From Caenorhabditis remanei (taxonomy: Eukaryota; Nematoda; Chromadorea; Rhabditida; Rhabditidae): DNA of 64,000 nucleotides. The notes beneath the pieces were generated by a model. That model made no database searches and was not told where the DNA came from. It saw only the letters and a program-made list of their open reading frames with translations. The first letter of the stretch is position 1; each line of letters begins with the position of its first letter. Shown in pieces: positions 13,407 through 26,306 of this stretch. The stretch is taken from positions 11,160,001 through 11,224,000 of the forward strand of contig NC_071328.1 of NCBI RefSeq assembly GCF_010183535.1. The letters are read 5' to 3'. A program made the position numbers and the translations under genes.

Positions 13407-15343
13407 ATGGAGGAATCTCATTCTGCCGGTATCGAGATAGAGGAAGTCGAGACAAATGAGGTAGATGTACAAGAACTTTCAAAACCTTCATTTTTTGTAG
13501 TTACAGAACTGCGGTGACCCGAATCAGAAAGGAGTGAAAAAGCGCGTTGCTCAGACTCCGCCTGAAAATGATGCGAAAAAGCCAAAGGTAGGCGAATTCT
13601 TCATTTTTTCCAAACTCATGATAATTCTAGTTGTCTCGTGAGCCGTCTGTCGAAGTTATAACCGATTCTCCACTCAAGAATGACACACTCTCTCCGAAAA
13701 CCCCGATTACTCCCAGAACTCCGAAAGTTACCAAGGATGAGCGCGAAAGGCTGAAAAAAGAGAAATTGGAAGAAAAGGAAAAACAGAGACTGGAACGAGA
13801 ACGGATTCTGGAGGAGAAACGTCTTGAAAAGGAGAAGTTGGCTGAAGAAAAACGGCTAGAAAAGGAGAAGAAAGAAAAGTATTGTTAAAATTTTTGAAAT
13901 AGAAAGAGAGTTATTACTTCCAGAGAACGATTGGAGAAAAAGCTCGAAGAGGAACGCAAAAAGGAGGAAAAGCGAAAGGAACTTGAAGAGAAAAAGAAAG
14001 AAGCTGAAGAAAAGAAAAGAAAAGATGAAGAAGAGCGAATGAAGAAAGAAGAAGAAAAGAATAGAAAGAAAAAGGAAGAGGAAGAAAAACGAGAAGCCAA
14101 AAGAAAAGAAGAAGAAGAGAAAAAAGAAGCAAAAAGGAGAGAAGAAGAGGTAGAGATCAGTCTAACAGTTGTCTTGTAACGGAAGAAATCAGACAGCATG
14201 GTTTTCGAATTACCACCTGAAACAAATTTTCAGGCTATCGAGGAGAAGAAACGTCGGCAGTCCGCAAAGTTCTTCCAATTTTTCAATAAAGTTGAAAAGA
14301 AAGCACCGGAACCTCAGAAAAAATTTTCCAGTTGGTATATGCCGTTTCAACGAAAAGATGGTATGACGTTGGCACCGATTCTTACCAGAGACCCTCTCCC
14401 CGAGGATTTCGATCTTTTCAAACAAAATAAAGAAGTAATGTACACTGAATTCGATCAATTTTCTTATTTCAAATCATTCAGATCACTTCTCTTGCCAATT
14501 TCCTCAGTACCGCAACCAAACTGGTGCCAGTTGGACCTGCTTCGTGAGTTTCAGTTATAGTTTATTCAATTTTGCAAATGAATATTTACAGTAAAACCAA
14601 AGCTAAACTCTTCCAATTCTATGATAATCGTCGACCACCATACTACGGAACTTGGCGAAAAAAGGCAAAATCTGTGAAGGGATCGTGCCCGTTGGCCGAA
14701 GAAACAGGCATTGATTATGAAGTGAGTAATAGATTTCCTTTATTTTTATCTCATATCTTATTTTGTTTTACTTTGATTCGTTTCTTTTTATTTCAGGCTG
14801 ATTCTGACGACGATTGGGAGGACGAACCCTCTGACTGTGAAGAGCTGAATTCGGATGATGAAGGGGTTCGTTATCTTTTTTTTTCATTTACTGGCTTGAC
14901 ATTTTTGAATTTGAATTTTATTTGCATTACGTTTTTCGCTTAGGAAATGTCAAACAGAAAGAATGAATGTAATCCTTTTTAAATTGACTTTTCAGGAGAA
15001 AGATGACGAAGAAGAAGGCGAGGAAGATGATGGTTTCTTTGTGCCACCATGTTATCTTTCTGACGGTGAAGGCGAAGAGGAAACAACGTCTGATGGAGAG
15101 AATGGAGAAAATAAAAAGGATAAAAAGCCAAAACGAGTCGAAATTGATTCTGATAATGACGATGACGACTCCAATGACGCTGAACGTAAAGCTCGTCTTG
15201 CTCAGAGAGCAGAGGAATGGGCCAAGCGAACAGAAAAGAAAAAGGAAATGGTTCTCAAGCCTCGTGCCGTTGGACCAGTTTTTCATACTGGTGCTGATCA
15301 GCTTCCAGAGTTCAAGAACATGTATGCTGCACATTTCTATTAA
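13407..15343 (+). CDS. chaf-1: Chromatin assembly factor 1 large subunit (p150-like)
   Basis: Nine exons: 13407-13460, 13507-13587, 13631-13878, 13924-14149, 14234-14434, 14482-14543, 14592-14721, 14797-14865 and 14996-15343, giving 472 aa; all junction phases agree. Order of parts: a short N-terminus with SP/TP-rich sequence; a long Glu/Lys/Arg coiled coil (about residues 75-205), the KER region of CAF-1 p150; then the conserved CAF-1A block with KLFQFYDNRRPPYYGTW, DYE and acidic DSDDDWEDEPSD, ending with an acidic EEDDGFFVPPCYLSDGEG. In the family these bind H3-H4 and drive replication-coupled nucleosome assembly with PCNA. The protein is about half the vertebrate length. The ATG lies 2 nt after a TTTTCAG acceptor, as expected for a trans-spliced mRNA. 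The exon 2 acceptor could instead be at 13500 (adds two residues). Confidence 0.9.
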
Positions 15344-17670
15344 ATTTCAGACGGTTTTCTTCATATTTATTGGTGTATTTTCTCATTATTTTCCTATTTT
15401 TCTTCATAATTTCACCTCCTAATTTCCTCCAGTAATGTAGGTGCACAATGATTCCTTTATTTTCAGACATTAACAATTATATTAATTGGTTTCTTTCAGA
15501 CTGTGAATGTATTAGGCTTTATAACTTTTAATTTTCATGATTGAACCTAACTTTATTATTCGGTAATTGCTATTCCTGGTTTAAATTTTCTCCCCGAATT
15601 TGTCTAATGTTTGTCGTGTATTTTTTTCAAAACGAAAAAAATGGAGGAGGAGGAAAAATGAAGAAAAAGAGAAGGAAGCCCCCTTTCGTACACATACACA
15701 CATATGACAAGAGAGCCAGACGACGAGAGCCATCGTGGAAGAGAATAAGAAGCGAGAGACACAGATCGTGACTACGAGTTGCGTGCGAAAGAGGCGACGC
15801 GTCGCGTGTCCCGCGCACGCAACGCTCCCCCTTTTGCTTGCTTCTTCGAGCTCGAAGGGATGCTTTGAAGCTTCTATTTGGATTCATTGCCCTGACAATA
15901 ATCACTTTTATTATGGGATATGGTGTTTTTCGGGAGATTCTCACTTCAGGAGGTCATATGCTGCCTGTTTGTGATTCTTGACAATTCAGATTTCCGTCAT
16001 TTTTTATCAGCTTATCATTATGCCCAGATTTAATTTCTGCCAAAATTTTAAAATATTAGTTCTGGACGTTCTCAATGACCTCGAACCCTGAAATTCAAAA
16101 AATAAGTGGAACTTATCTTTGAAAATGCTTTAAATTTAAATACTTCCGAAATCGTATCTCGTCTGATCTCAAAAACTCAATTTTCAGCAAAATTCTGCTG
16201 GTTTTTCACAGAGAAATCAGATATAAATTTGTGATGATTCCAAAACTTCTGATACCCTGAAAAAAAAAGGTTTCTATTATTGAAATATTCGCAACTTTCT
16301 TCATTTGTTTTATAATTCTTGTTCATCATTTTCCATTTACTCATCTTGAAAAATATCTATTTGAAACATTACAACAGATATCAAAAGTTTTTTTCGCTAT
16401 GGAGAAAACACATTTAAAAAAGGGATTCCGATTATTGGCATACTGTAATTCCGATCATACTGTAGAACATCTGGATTCAAACATCTGAACTCAATTTTTT
16501 TCCATTCTGATATTCCGATTTACCCTTACTTTTCAATTATTTTCCTTCTTTCTTTCTGAAAAAAATAGGACTCTACGACCTCTATGGTTCACTTCTATCT
16601 CACCGCCTCCACACAGCCATTATCGATTCTCTAAATGTCTGATACTCTCTTTAAAAATCCCTTCTTTCTTATTCTCTCTTCCCTCAGCTTCACTGAGCTC
16701 ACGGAGCAAAAGCAGGAGCAGTACCCTCCTCCTCCCCTTCTCTTTTCTTTTTCTCTCTTTCTCTTCTCATCTCTTCTCTACATAAAATGTGTGTGCATCC
16801 ATCCATTTCATGCTTCTTCACCACCGAAAAGAAACACAGAAAAAGAAGAAAAAAGGAGAAATGAAAGGGAGACGGAGAGATGTTATAGAGCTTAGAATCG
16901 ATCATCTGTGCTCAAAGCTGAAAATGGAGAAGGGAAATGAAAATGGAATTCTGGCTCTTATTATTTAGAAAAAATTTTGATTTTGAATCTGAAAGATGAA
17001 GAAGAACACCGTTTTTCATCTGTCAAGATTGAATGATTGACCTGTCATAATGTGGGAGCGAACTGTTCTGAATTTTCACGTCCGAAGAATTAATTAAGGA
17101 AGTTCAGAATAGACCCAAATTATAGGAACCAAAAAAATTAACAAAAAAAATCAGTGATCAACAAAATATCCTTAATGTTACTCCGTATTTTTCATCCGTC
17201 TCTTCCTGTTGATTTCCCTCAAAACTCGTTTCTTCCTCGAAATCCAAATCAATCAATCAATAATTTTTCAGACAGTGTTGTAACTATTCACAATTTCGCA
17301 TTCTCTCCTCCTCCCCCCACCGTCCTCTGTGCTCCTCAAAATTCGTCGCTGACGTCCCTCCAGGAGCTCGTCAGCTCTTACGTGGCGCAGCTCGCAGGAG
17401 GTGGTGGTGGTCGGAGGACACCCTTCGTTCTGCTGCCACGGAGGAGAGAGAATCAATCAATTGAATAGAAGAAGAAGAAGAAAGTGATACTGTAGCTGTA
17501 GTAGTGTCATACAATTTGACGACGTCTCAAACCTTCGTCTTCAATCGTTTTTCTCATCCGTCCGGTTTTTGGTTCTTCTGGTCTGCACCTCTTCACTGCT
17601 GTATCCGTTCCTTCTCGTTTCAAAATCACCGCGGTTAGGCTTCTCTGGATAAGGTGGCGCTAACCGCGGA
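15344..17670. other. Intergenic region and rsbp-1 5' region
   Basis: Contains the chaf-1 3' end, a CpG-rich patch near 15.77-15.84 kb, and long pyrimidine-rich stretches. The last ~500 bp become GC-richer and look like a promoter and 5' UTR for rsbp-1. No further exon was supported. Confidence 0.5.
17629..17669 (+). promoter_or_regulatory. Perfect 10-bp inverted repeat abutting the rsbp-1 start codon
   Basis: CCGCGGTTAG (17629-17638) and CTAACCGCGG (17660-17669) are perfect inverted arms with a 21-nt loop. The second arm ends one base before the ATG at 17671. If transcribed, it would form a GC-rich 5' UTR hairpin next to the start codon. Whether it regulates translation is inference. Confidence 0.45.
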
Positions 17671-20077
17671 ATGCGACAGCATTCCATGGCAAACCCAAAG
17701 AAAATACAAGAGGTGAGTATTTCGATTTTGAATCCAAAGTTTCTGAGAAATTTGTTTCCTTTTTGAACTCTGGGAGAAATCAGAAAGAAATTCAGTTCCC
17801 ATCTGTTGAAAAAAGGTAAACTTTGGAAATATTTTAAAGAGACATTGATCGTTAAATTATTTCAAATTTGTTTATTTAAATAATTCAAACCTGGATCTAC
17901 ATTTTCCAAGTAAGCAACCTTTCTAAAAAATATTTCCAAATATAGTAAACATAATAAGACATTCTGAAAATGCATCGATTTTGTCGAGCTTCATCGAACC
18001 ATATCTTCTATGAGAAGGGTTCAAGGAAATAGTTATTTATTCAATAATGAAGATCTAGGTATGCTAAATAAAATATCATCTGAATGAGAGGATTTCAGCC
18101 ATCATTGTTGAAGATTCTCAAAGTTAACCAAACTTGAAAAAAAACTTGAAAAGTTATGAAAAAGTATTTCCGACTAGCCTTCAAACTATTCAAAATCATT
18201 TTACCCGAAGTTCAGAACGAGTACCATTCAATAAAAACATTGTTGTTATCCTTTCAATAAAAAATCTTTATTAAATGAATATTATCAATATTTTTTTGTT
18301 AATGGTAGGATATTTCTCAAATTGAAAGGTGCCTCTTGACCATATTTATTTCTAAACTTACTTTCCTTTTTTCTGATGTCTCTAGTTTAACTCATTACTT
18401 TCACAATGGAGGTTTTTTCATTTTCAAAGGAGCTACAATAGAACAGTTTATGAATAGAAAACGTAACAATTATAAAACGAACGAATCAAAAATCCCTTCG
18501 CTTTGTATAGACAATCTAAATGGTTTCGTCTCTATCCGATTTCTTCTTTTTCTCTTTTTTTCTGCAAACGAAATTGTTTGACTAAATACTTGAAAATGAA
18601 GCACAAAAAAAGAGTTCACGGATACCTCAGATCGTCGCCGCCAATCCGCCCCCGCTCACTTGTCGGTGATGATCCGATCGGTAGGCGGAGAAGCGGAAAT
18701 CAAACAAATGGGCAGGGCTTAGAGCTTGCCACGTGGCGCTTTGTGGGGAAATTGAGAAGATTTTTGAAAAAAAGAATCATGAGACAAAGAAATGAGTTCT
18801 GTTTTGCAGCTGGTGCACGAGTGCAACGTGCAACTTGCACTATTCCGTGTAGCAACACAAGGAATTGGAACAGCTCAAGATGGAGCATCGTTAAGGAGGT
18901 AAGCCACGGTTGTTTTCTTTTTTGCCAAGCGTAATCAATAACTGGAAAACTTTGAAGGTGAAAAAATGTTCAACGTCCAAATTCTTGCTTTTTATATAGA
19001 AAAAAAAATCTAGAGCATTCTTTTTGTAGTTGCCAACTTTTTTGTACGAGCTCTCCTTGGAGAAATATATTGAATGAAAGCAAATTTCGAGGTTTTGAAT
19101 TTCGATTCTTCAACCGACTATAATTCTTCAGAATACAATTGTAAAATAAGGTTAAAACTATAAAAATGTTTCTGCAGGTTTGTTCTAAATTGTCCTAAAA
19201 TTGAACTGATATGAGACTGCGTATCATTCTTTTAAAGTTATTTTCACCTGAAATTTTTATGAAACCGTTGCTACAGTAACCATACAAAGATATGTTTTTC
19301 AAATTCTTTCAAAAACTAAAACTTTCTTTAAATCTTACTGTAATCGAGCCCGCTTAATCAATTATACTGGTTCATTTACTTTTTCAGAGAAGTCGAAACG
19401 GCGGGTCGAGCATGTCAGAAAGCAGTCGAAGCAGCGAATAATGTTGTCCTTCCACAGTTGAGAGCAGACGGTAAGTACCCTTTTAACCACTTTCAAAACT
19501 CCAAAATCTCATTTTCAGAAGCAGAAATCGCTCGACATGGATCATTATTCATCGGATGTGTTGGTGCATATTTGATAGAAATGAAGCGATGTGTCAAGTT
19601 GGAAAAAACGTTTCCAGCTCCAACAGAGCCATCAGTGACACGACAACAAGTGGAACGAGTTGAATTGATTCTGGATACTCTCGAGAATTTAATAACTGTA
19701 CATTATTCGACGAATGAACAACCCTGTTTGGATAAGGTTCGTTGAATTTTTGAAATTATTTTTAGACGGAAACGGGGAAGAAAACAAAAAAAATTGCTAT
19801 GAGGTAGTCTGAATCTAGGATTTTTGAGCTTTATATTTTAAAAAAAACTTTAAATCAAATTTCTGGTAACACCAGTGAAAAACAGTGTCTTTCTGTTCAT
19901 GCTCATTTTTGTCCCAAAAGTGCATCTAAAAGTGAATAATCAATTATTACACATTTTGAAAGGCCTTTTTACTCAAAAATTCTCAAATTTCAGTTACAAG
20001 TGACACCCCGAAGGAGGCGAGCGACATCATGCCGACCACAATGTGTTTGTTCAAAACTGAAAACGAGTTATGCATGA
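17671..20077 (+). CDS. rsbp-1: RGS7-family binding protein (R7BP-like)
   Basis: Five exons: 17671-17712, 18810-18898, 19388-19470, 19519-19736 and 19994-20077, giving 171 aa with consistent phases. The second exon reads LVHECNVQLALFRVATQGIG, which aligns with the R7BP segment that begins LVQEFNTQVALYRE. Cys-containing helices follow (ETAGRACQKAVEAANN, GCVGAYLIEMKRC). The last exon ends in a polybasic-cysteine tail (PRRRRATSCRPQCVC), matching R7BP's C-terminal polybasic, palmitoylated anchor. In the family the protein carries R7 RGS-Gbeta5 complexes to the plasma membrane and speeds Go signal shut-off. Intron 1 is about 1.1 kb. A possible alternative last exon lies at 20634. Confidence 0.8.
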
Positions 20078-21438
20078 CATTTAGAAAATGGAAAATACTC
20101 GGAATTCAATTATATTCATCAAAAAAACACGGATCAACAAAGCCCCGCCCCCCACTCGCCCTTTCTCGATTCTTCCTTCTTTCTAAACTACGCCGATTCT
20201 TCTTTCTTTTAGGTGAGTTGATTTTGGTTTTTTGGGAGTAATGAGGGTTTTGAATGAGCATATGAAAAATCTGAAACTTTAAAAACATCATGAGAATCGA
20301 AGAAAATATGGAGAACTCTGGTAAATTTTGAGATCTAGGCTCCCGTAGGTTACTGTAGTCGTATGTAGAAGTACTGTAGATAAGCTTAATAAAGGTTTGA
20401 CGTCGGGAATTCACTACTCCGCTGGATGCAGTTTTTGACTATTTTTGACCATCAAACAGTATAGTTTTATTTTCTAAAAAACATTATCTTAGAAAAACAC
20501 GACTTGAAAAATTGCTCTGAAAATGGGAGATAAATGTGCAAGCTTCGAGATGAACTGAGGGTAACAAAACTAGGATGAATAATAATTCATCTGAAAATAG
20601 TTTTAATATTTTCATTATTTCAGGTGAAGGCATTGTTTGGTTGTTTGTCTCCCTTCGTCTCCGATCGCTGGTTTTCTCCTTTCATCAAAAAATGTTTTTA
20701 ATAGTTTAAAAATCGCCTAGTAGTTTTGTTTTTTTCTCTGTGCAGTATTTTTTTGACTATAATTGTGTCTATTACATTCTTTTTTCTAGCCAATTACCTC
20801 AAATCTGAAAATAGGTTCCTTCTGTAAAAATTGAACTGATTCTGACCAAAAATATCCAATTAAAAAGAAGCGAAATTTGCATATTTATTATTGTCCACAC
20901 TTATCGATTGATTTCAAAAAAAAAACACAAGCAAAGTCGATATTTTTTGCCGTTTCCATTTCCGTTTTACATCATCAAAGCTCAAATTTTTATTCATTTC
21001 ATACCTGTTGGCGCCTCCCGGAAAACACAGAAAAATCAATTTATTCAAACAAAAATTATATATAATAGGCATAATTTTCATCCCCGATTCAATTCAATGA
21101 ACCATCTACATTTTCGCATAATTGTTCTTTTTTCAAGAAAATTCTTCTGAAAATTTGTACATCGTATCAATGTTTACCTTCTTCTTTTCAATTCCCCCTT
21201 GAATCCTGGCCTCAATGCAAAAATTTGATCAAATTATATTTTCGGATTCAAATAAAAGAAACAATGAAATTTCTAAAATTTACTTCATTGTCCAGATTAT
21301 ATTTTACATGAGATCAAGCGATAAAATGCTGGGGTTTGGGGAAGAAGAACTGGAAGTAAGAATACAACAACGAACCAGTAGAGCTGATAACAAAAAAGTA
21401 ACAAAACACATTTTTCACTATGAAATTATACATATGAT
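20078..21438. other. Convergent intergenic region
   Basis: 3' flanks of rsbp-1 (+) and rad-54 (-). It includes a short frame after a TTTCAG acceptor at 20634 (25 codons to TAA, beginning VKALFGCLSP) that could be an alternative rsbp-1 terminal exon in phase 0. The remainder is AT-rich without recognised features. Confidence 0.4.
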
Positions 21439-24400
21439 CTAATCATCCTCTTCGGCTTCAGATGGCACATAATCATCATCAAGCTCCTCGACTTTTTCTT
21501 CCACTTTCTTAGCTTCAACCTGCAAGAAATATTTGAAGAGAACAGGCAAAAGTGGGTATAATTTACATTATGTGATTTCTGGTGGAAAACAAAAGAGATC
21601 GATCCACATTCAAAAACAGCACGCAGCACGTTATCAGCCACCTGAAAATATGAGGTTCAATTTTAAAGAAATCTTCTGAAACCCTACTTTTCTAGCAGTT
21701 TTCTCCGAATGGAACCAATTGGAGAGATCACTGGCACAATCGGCATTAACTGGTGGATCGACACTCTCTAATCCTTGAATGCATCGCTTGCATTTGAGTC
21801 TGTAAAAGAGAAATTGAAAATTGCGGAACATTGATATAGGGAAATTCCTCACTTTTCGTGTGTATCCGATGCAACAGTGGACTCCAATTTGAACAATTCA
21901 CGGAGCTGTTCGTTACTGAAATGACGAGCCACGTCTTCACCAGCGTCCACCGGAAATGATAAATTGAGATTTCATTATTATATCTTTTGAAGCTTACCAC
22001 ACACGACGAGAGTGCTTTCTTGTGAGTTTGTCTCTGGAACATCTTCTCCTCGATGGATCCAGTTGCCAGAAGTCTATAGATGAAACAAGTTTTCTTCTGA
22101 CCATCTCTCCATACTCTCGCCATCGCCTGATCGTCGTTGGCTGGATTCCAATCAGGATCAAACATAACAAGTCGATTTGCTCCGATTAAATTCAAACCAC
22201 AACCTCCGGCTTTTGAGGAGAGTAAAAAGCAGAAAATGGTGCTGGCTGGATCATTAAAAGTGTCCACAATTTTCGATCGTTGCTTAATAGACATTGAACC
22301 ATCAAGACGAACAAAATCGTATCCGCGAAGTTTGCAGAGCTGAAGAAATATTCTAAGATTTGTATTTTGAGCAGAAGCATACCGCCATAAACTGATCGAT
22401 TGTCTGTGTATAGTTGGAAACCAACACAAACTTATCATCGGTTGTTTTTCGAGTAACCGCTAAAATGTAATCGAGTACTTTCATCTTTCCAGAAAAGGAT
22501 GGATCAAACGATTTGGGGTTGAATGTTTCGGGGAAGACGGGTAAACATTCTGAAAGTGATGAATAAAAATGAGATTTTCTATCAGAGACTGACTATTTCT
22601 GAAACGATTATCCGGTTTCTGAAATTCCTCGTATACCAAATATGGGTGATTGCAAAGTTTCTTGAGATGAGTGATGAAGGAAAGGGCAGAAGCAGTGGCG
22701 CCCTGACAAAATCAACATTGTTTTTAAAGCGGAGCCTGGTTTTTCGTACCTTGTCTTTCTCAACAATTCTATTTTGTTTCTCACATTCGATCAATTTGTT
22801 ATAAAGTGTCTCCTGGAGTGTCGAGTTTTTACAGCAAATGATGTGTTCGTATTTGACCTGAAAAATATGGATAAATCAGTGAAAACTGTGGAAAAGATCG
22901 AACCGGTAGGTATTTGGTGAGCAGTGCAGATGTTCTTCGAATAATACATTTCTCTACAAGAGATACCATTTCCTTCGTTTTCTCTTCTCCTTTTTTCTGA
23001 TCTTCTGCACTTGCATCTGCGTCGCGTCCTCTGAAAAAATACAATGAATCTAGAAGATTTCTTAAAAGTGTCTCACTTCAAAATAGCATTCTCGAACTTC
23101 TTTCTGAATTCGCTAGCCGTTCCGAGTAAGCCAGGATTGACAAAGTTAACAAGACTGAAAATATTTAACATTATAAATTCACTAGATGCATAACAAACCT
23201 GAAATATTCCAACAAATCATTTTGAATTGGTGTTCCCGAAATAAGAACTCGCCGAGCACATTTCAACCCACTTAATGCTTGATATGTGAGATTGTCGCTG
23301 TTTTTCAAACGATGGCCCTAAAAAATGAATGTATTTTTAACCTGAAAATGTACTTACCTCATCACAAATCACAATTCCCACGTCACCAGAATGAAGAATA
23401 TTTGCATAGAGACGGAATGTTTCATAGGAAATAATGAGTACTGGGATGGCGCATCGCATTTTGGAATCAGCCATGAAGGAATCTTCAAATTATTTTATCT
23501 GACAAGAAATATTTAAATTTCTTACTGAGAGAAGCAATAATCAGCTCTCGTTTTCCGCTGTCAACTGGCATTGCATTCAATCTCGTTCCCAACCATTTCT
23601 TGATTTCTTTATCCCAATTTTTGACTAAACTACTCGGACAAACAATAATACTCTTCGATACCGTTGGACAAGCATCTGGACTTTGTCGAAGCAGAGTCCA
23701 GAGGAGTGAAATACATTGAAGAGTTTTTCCGAGTCCCATTTCATCGGCCATAATGCATCCATGATACTCCGGAATGTTCACTCCTGTCACACAATCCCAC
23801 ATGAATTTCACGCCATCACGTTGATGAGGGCGAAGAATCTTTCCAACGACCGGATCAGCGACGACATGAACCTGGAAATGTTTCATTCACTACTCCGCAC
23901 GCTCATTCAAACTAACTTTTCTATCTTTATCTTCCTTCAATTGTGCATGTTCACTTATAAGCTCTGGAGCGTAAAGAATAAGTGCTCCTTCATGATATGG
24001 ATCGAATAATGCACATTTCCGACGATTGCCTCCAAGTCCCAAACTGCGTCCAGATACTGTAAAGAACCAAATCACAGATAGAAATCACTGATGTTAGCAT
24101 ACACATATATCCTTCCATTGGAATGGAAAACTTTCTCGATAATAATTTTGCAATCATTGCATCGTGATCTGAAGATTCGGAAGCCATTCTTCGGCTGAAG
24201 ACGTCGATGTTGACGAATCTTAACGGATTTGCTTCTTCTACAGAAACGGGCGGTTCAATAGCAGGTGGTGCCTTCTTGCGTCGACGAAGTCCTTGTTTTG
24301 TCGGTGAGACAGAAGTTCCGAATGGGGAGACGAAGGATTTGTGAATCTAAAAACGTCTAATTTTAAAAACTTTCGAAAAATGGAGACAATACGTTTTTCG

Positions 24401-25446
24401 GTTCGGTCGTTTTTCCAGAATATCCTAAACTTCGTCGTTTCTGAGCCGGCACAGAGGAAGAGCTTGAGGACGGTCTGGAACAATAATGTGATTTTTAGTT
24501 AAAAAATGAAATCTCACAAGTTTTCCGGACTTGTCTCCCGCTTTCTTTTCGATAAAGAGGTTGAAGGAATATCCGGTGTCACATCTGGTATTTCTATGAT
24601 ATCTGGTTCTTCTACAACTTCGGGAATCATCTCTGTTACTTCTTTTTCTGCCGTTTTCACTTCGGGTTTCAGATCAATCTTCACCAAATCCTTTTTGACC
24701 TTCTTTTCATTCTTCATTTCTGTTTTTTTCTTAACAACGACAGTTGCCGTTCCCTCTGTTAAAATAGTGTCGTCGTTCTCATCGAGCATTTCAAGAAAAT
24801 CATCATCATCATCATCATCGATAGCTATTCTTGCTCTCTCAACGACCACTGGACTGTCTAGACGGGGAATTTTTCTGACATCAATGTTATCTTCTTTTGT
24901 TTCTTGCGAGGAAGTTTTCTCAGTCACAACTGGCGAGCTTTTTACAGGGATTTGTTGAATATCGAATGAGCAATCTGATTCTTCTGAAGATAAGATTGAT
25001 TTCTCATTTTTGATTTCGTTTTGTATCTGTGCAACAGGTGGTGATTCCTGCGGAGCACTTGTCGTTTCTTTCTGAACATCTTCTTCCTGATACTCGTGAC
25101 TATGTTCTGCTTGAGTATCAATTTTGAGCACAGTTTTGTCGATTATTGATTCAATTTCGTCCACTGCTTCATTGAATCCTTTCACTCGCTTCGACTTGGC
25201 GAATCTCTCTCGTTTTTCATAATAATCATCCACCTCATCATACTTTACATTACCAATTTCTTTCGATCCAAAATATTCTACTGTGTAGTGCGCTTTTCCT
25301 CGTTTCTGTTCACAATGCATAACCTGAACATAGATTGTTTTCAAAAGAATCTAAATTGATTAAGAACAAACTCTTGCTGGCCACGGGGGAAAGCCAGGGA
25401 ATTTTGCCCAGACGAAATCACCTGGATGGAATGTTTTTGATGACAT
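21439..25446 (-). CDS. rad-54: RAD54-type Swi2/Snf2 DNA translocase with N-terminal PWWP domain
   Basis: Eighteen exons from ATG 25446 to TAG 21439 chain in frame to 1077 aa; RAD54L is about 750. Residues 9-85 form a PWWP domain ([17 protein letters not shown], then VEYFG and [12 protein letters not shown]). An acidic, disordered linker runs to about 294. The RAD54 body follows: SPFG N-terminal motif, [23 protein letters not shown], Walker A DEMGLGKT near 492, DEGH near 606, then motifs IV-VI with [16 protein letters not shown] and ARVWRDGQ, and the Cys-rich C-terminus (CKRC). In the family RAD54 remodels chromatin and drives RAD51 strand exchange in homologous recombination. No ATG or trans-splice acceptor separates PWWP from RAD54. 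Two oddities: the intron 21951-21997 lacks an AG at its 3' end, and the exon 6/7 acceptor is AAG. A two-gene alternative is not excluded. Confidence 0.88.
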
Positions 25447-26306
25447 TTCTGAAAATACTTACTTTTTGCCGCGAATATGAATGATAGAGGTATGAAACGA
25501 GTTCTCACAAGAAATGACGACTACGCCTAAGCGCCTCTAACAATGTAAAAAGTTCAGTGAATTTAAATTTCGCGCAGTGAAGGTTTTCTAGGCCACTTGT
25601 TTAAAACTTTAATTTCTTGTGAAATATTGTTTTGTACGGGAAGAGGACTTCTCACTGGACTTAGAGAATATGTTTTCGTCGTCGTACAAAATTTACGGCA
25701 GTGTTATCACTTTTCCAAAAACTTATTGAACTTTGAAAAAAGTTAGATAACCTAGCTTTTTCATTGGGTGTGAAAATTATGCTTCTGGCAATTAGTTTTC
25801 AATTTATTTGAGCACAACTTGGGTATTTATCGTTTTCAACAACATCTGACGAAATATTTATATGCTAAAATTTCAAACAAAAGAAAAAATTGGCTTTCTC
25901 TGCAAATCCACTTTGAATTTACACCCAACTACGGTCATTTTCATTCTGTGCATTTACACCAAGCGAGTGTTTACGTACTTTTGCCAAAACTTTTTTTCTC
26001 GTTTCGCCATTCCGCTTTTGTTTATCGGCGAAATATGAGTCATCCGCGCCATCTCTGACGTGATTGCCTAGAAACTACCGTTTTAATTTATTGATTGTTT
26101 AGAAACAAAACCGATTGAAAGTGTTTCAAAGGTCCTCCGATTTTGATTTTCAAGTTACTGGACGAAGTGCTCTAAAGTTTCGTTGCATATAATTTTCCTC
26201 TTTTTGATTTTCATACTTTGTTTATGTATGCGTGAAAATCGATACTTTGGTACCTTGATAAACATTGTGGGCTCTACTAATCATAAACTTCGTTTTACAG
26301 CGAACT
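25447..26306. other. Divergent promoter region rad-54 / snx-3
   Basis: About 860 bp between two divergent start codons. It contains the E2F-like site and a TTTTACAG trans-splice-like acceptor ending at 26300, just ahead of snx-3. No other gene is seen. Confidence 0.5.
25568..25575 (-). promoter_or_regulatory. E2F-like site upstream of rad-54
   Basis: TTTCGCGC lies 122 bp upstream of the rad-54 ATG in the divergent rad-54/snx-3 spacer. It fits the TTTSSCGC E2F consensus, which would suit an S-phase repair gene. This is a sequence match only. Confidence 0.3.

Noticed and set aside
13885..14199. Long antisense frames rich in Ser/Phe/Leu
   Set aside because: Shadow of the GAA/AAG-rich coiled-coil exon of chaf-1.
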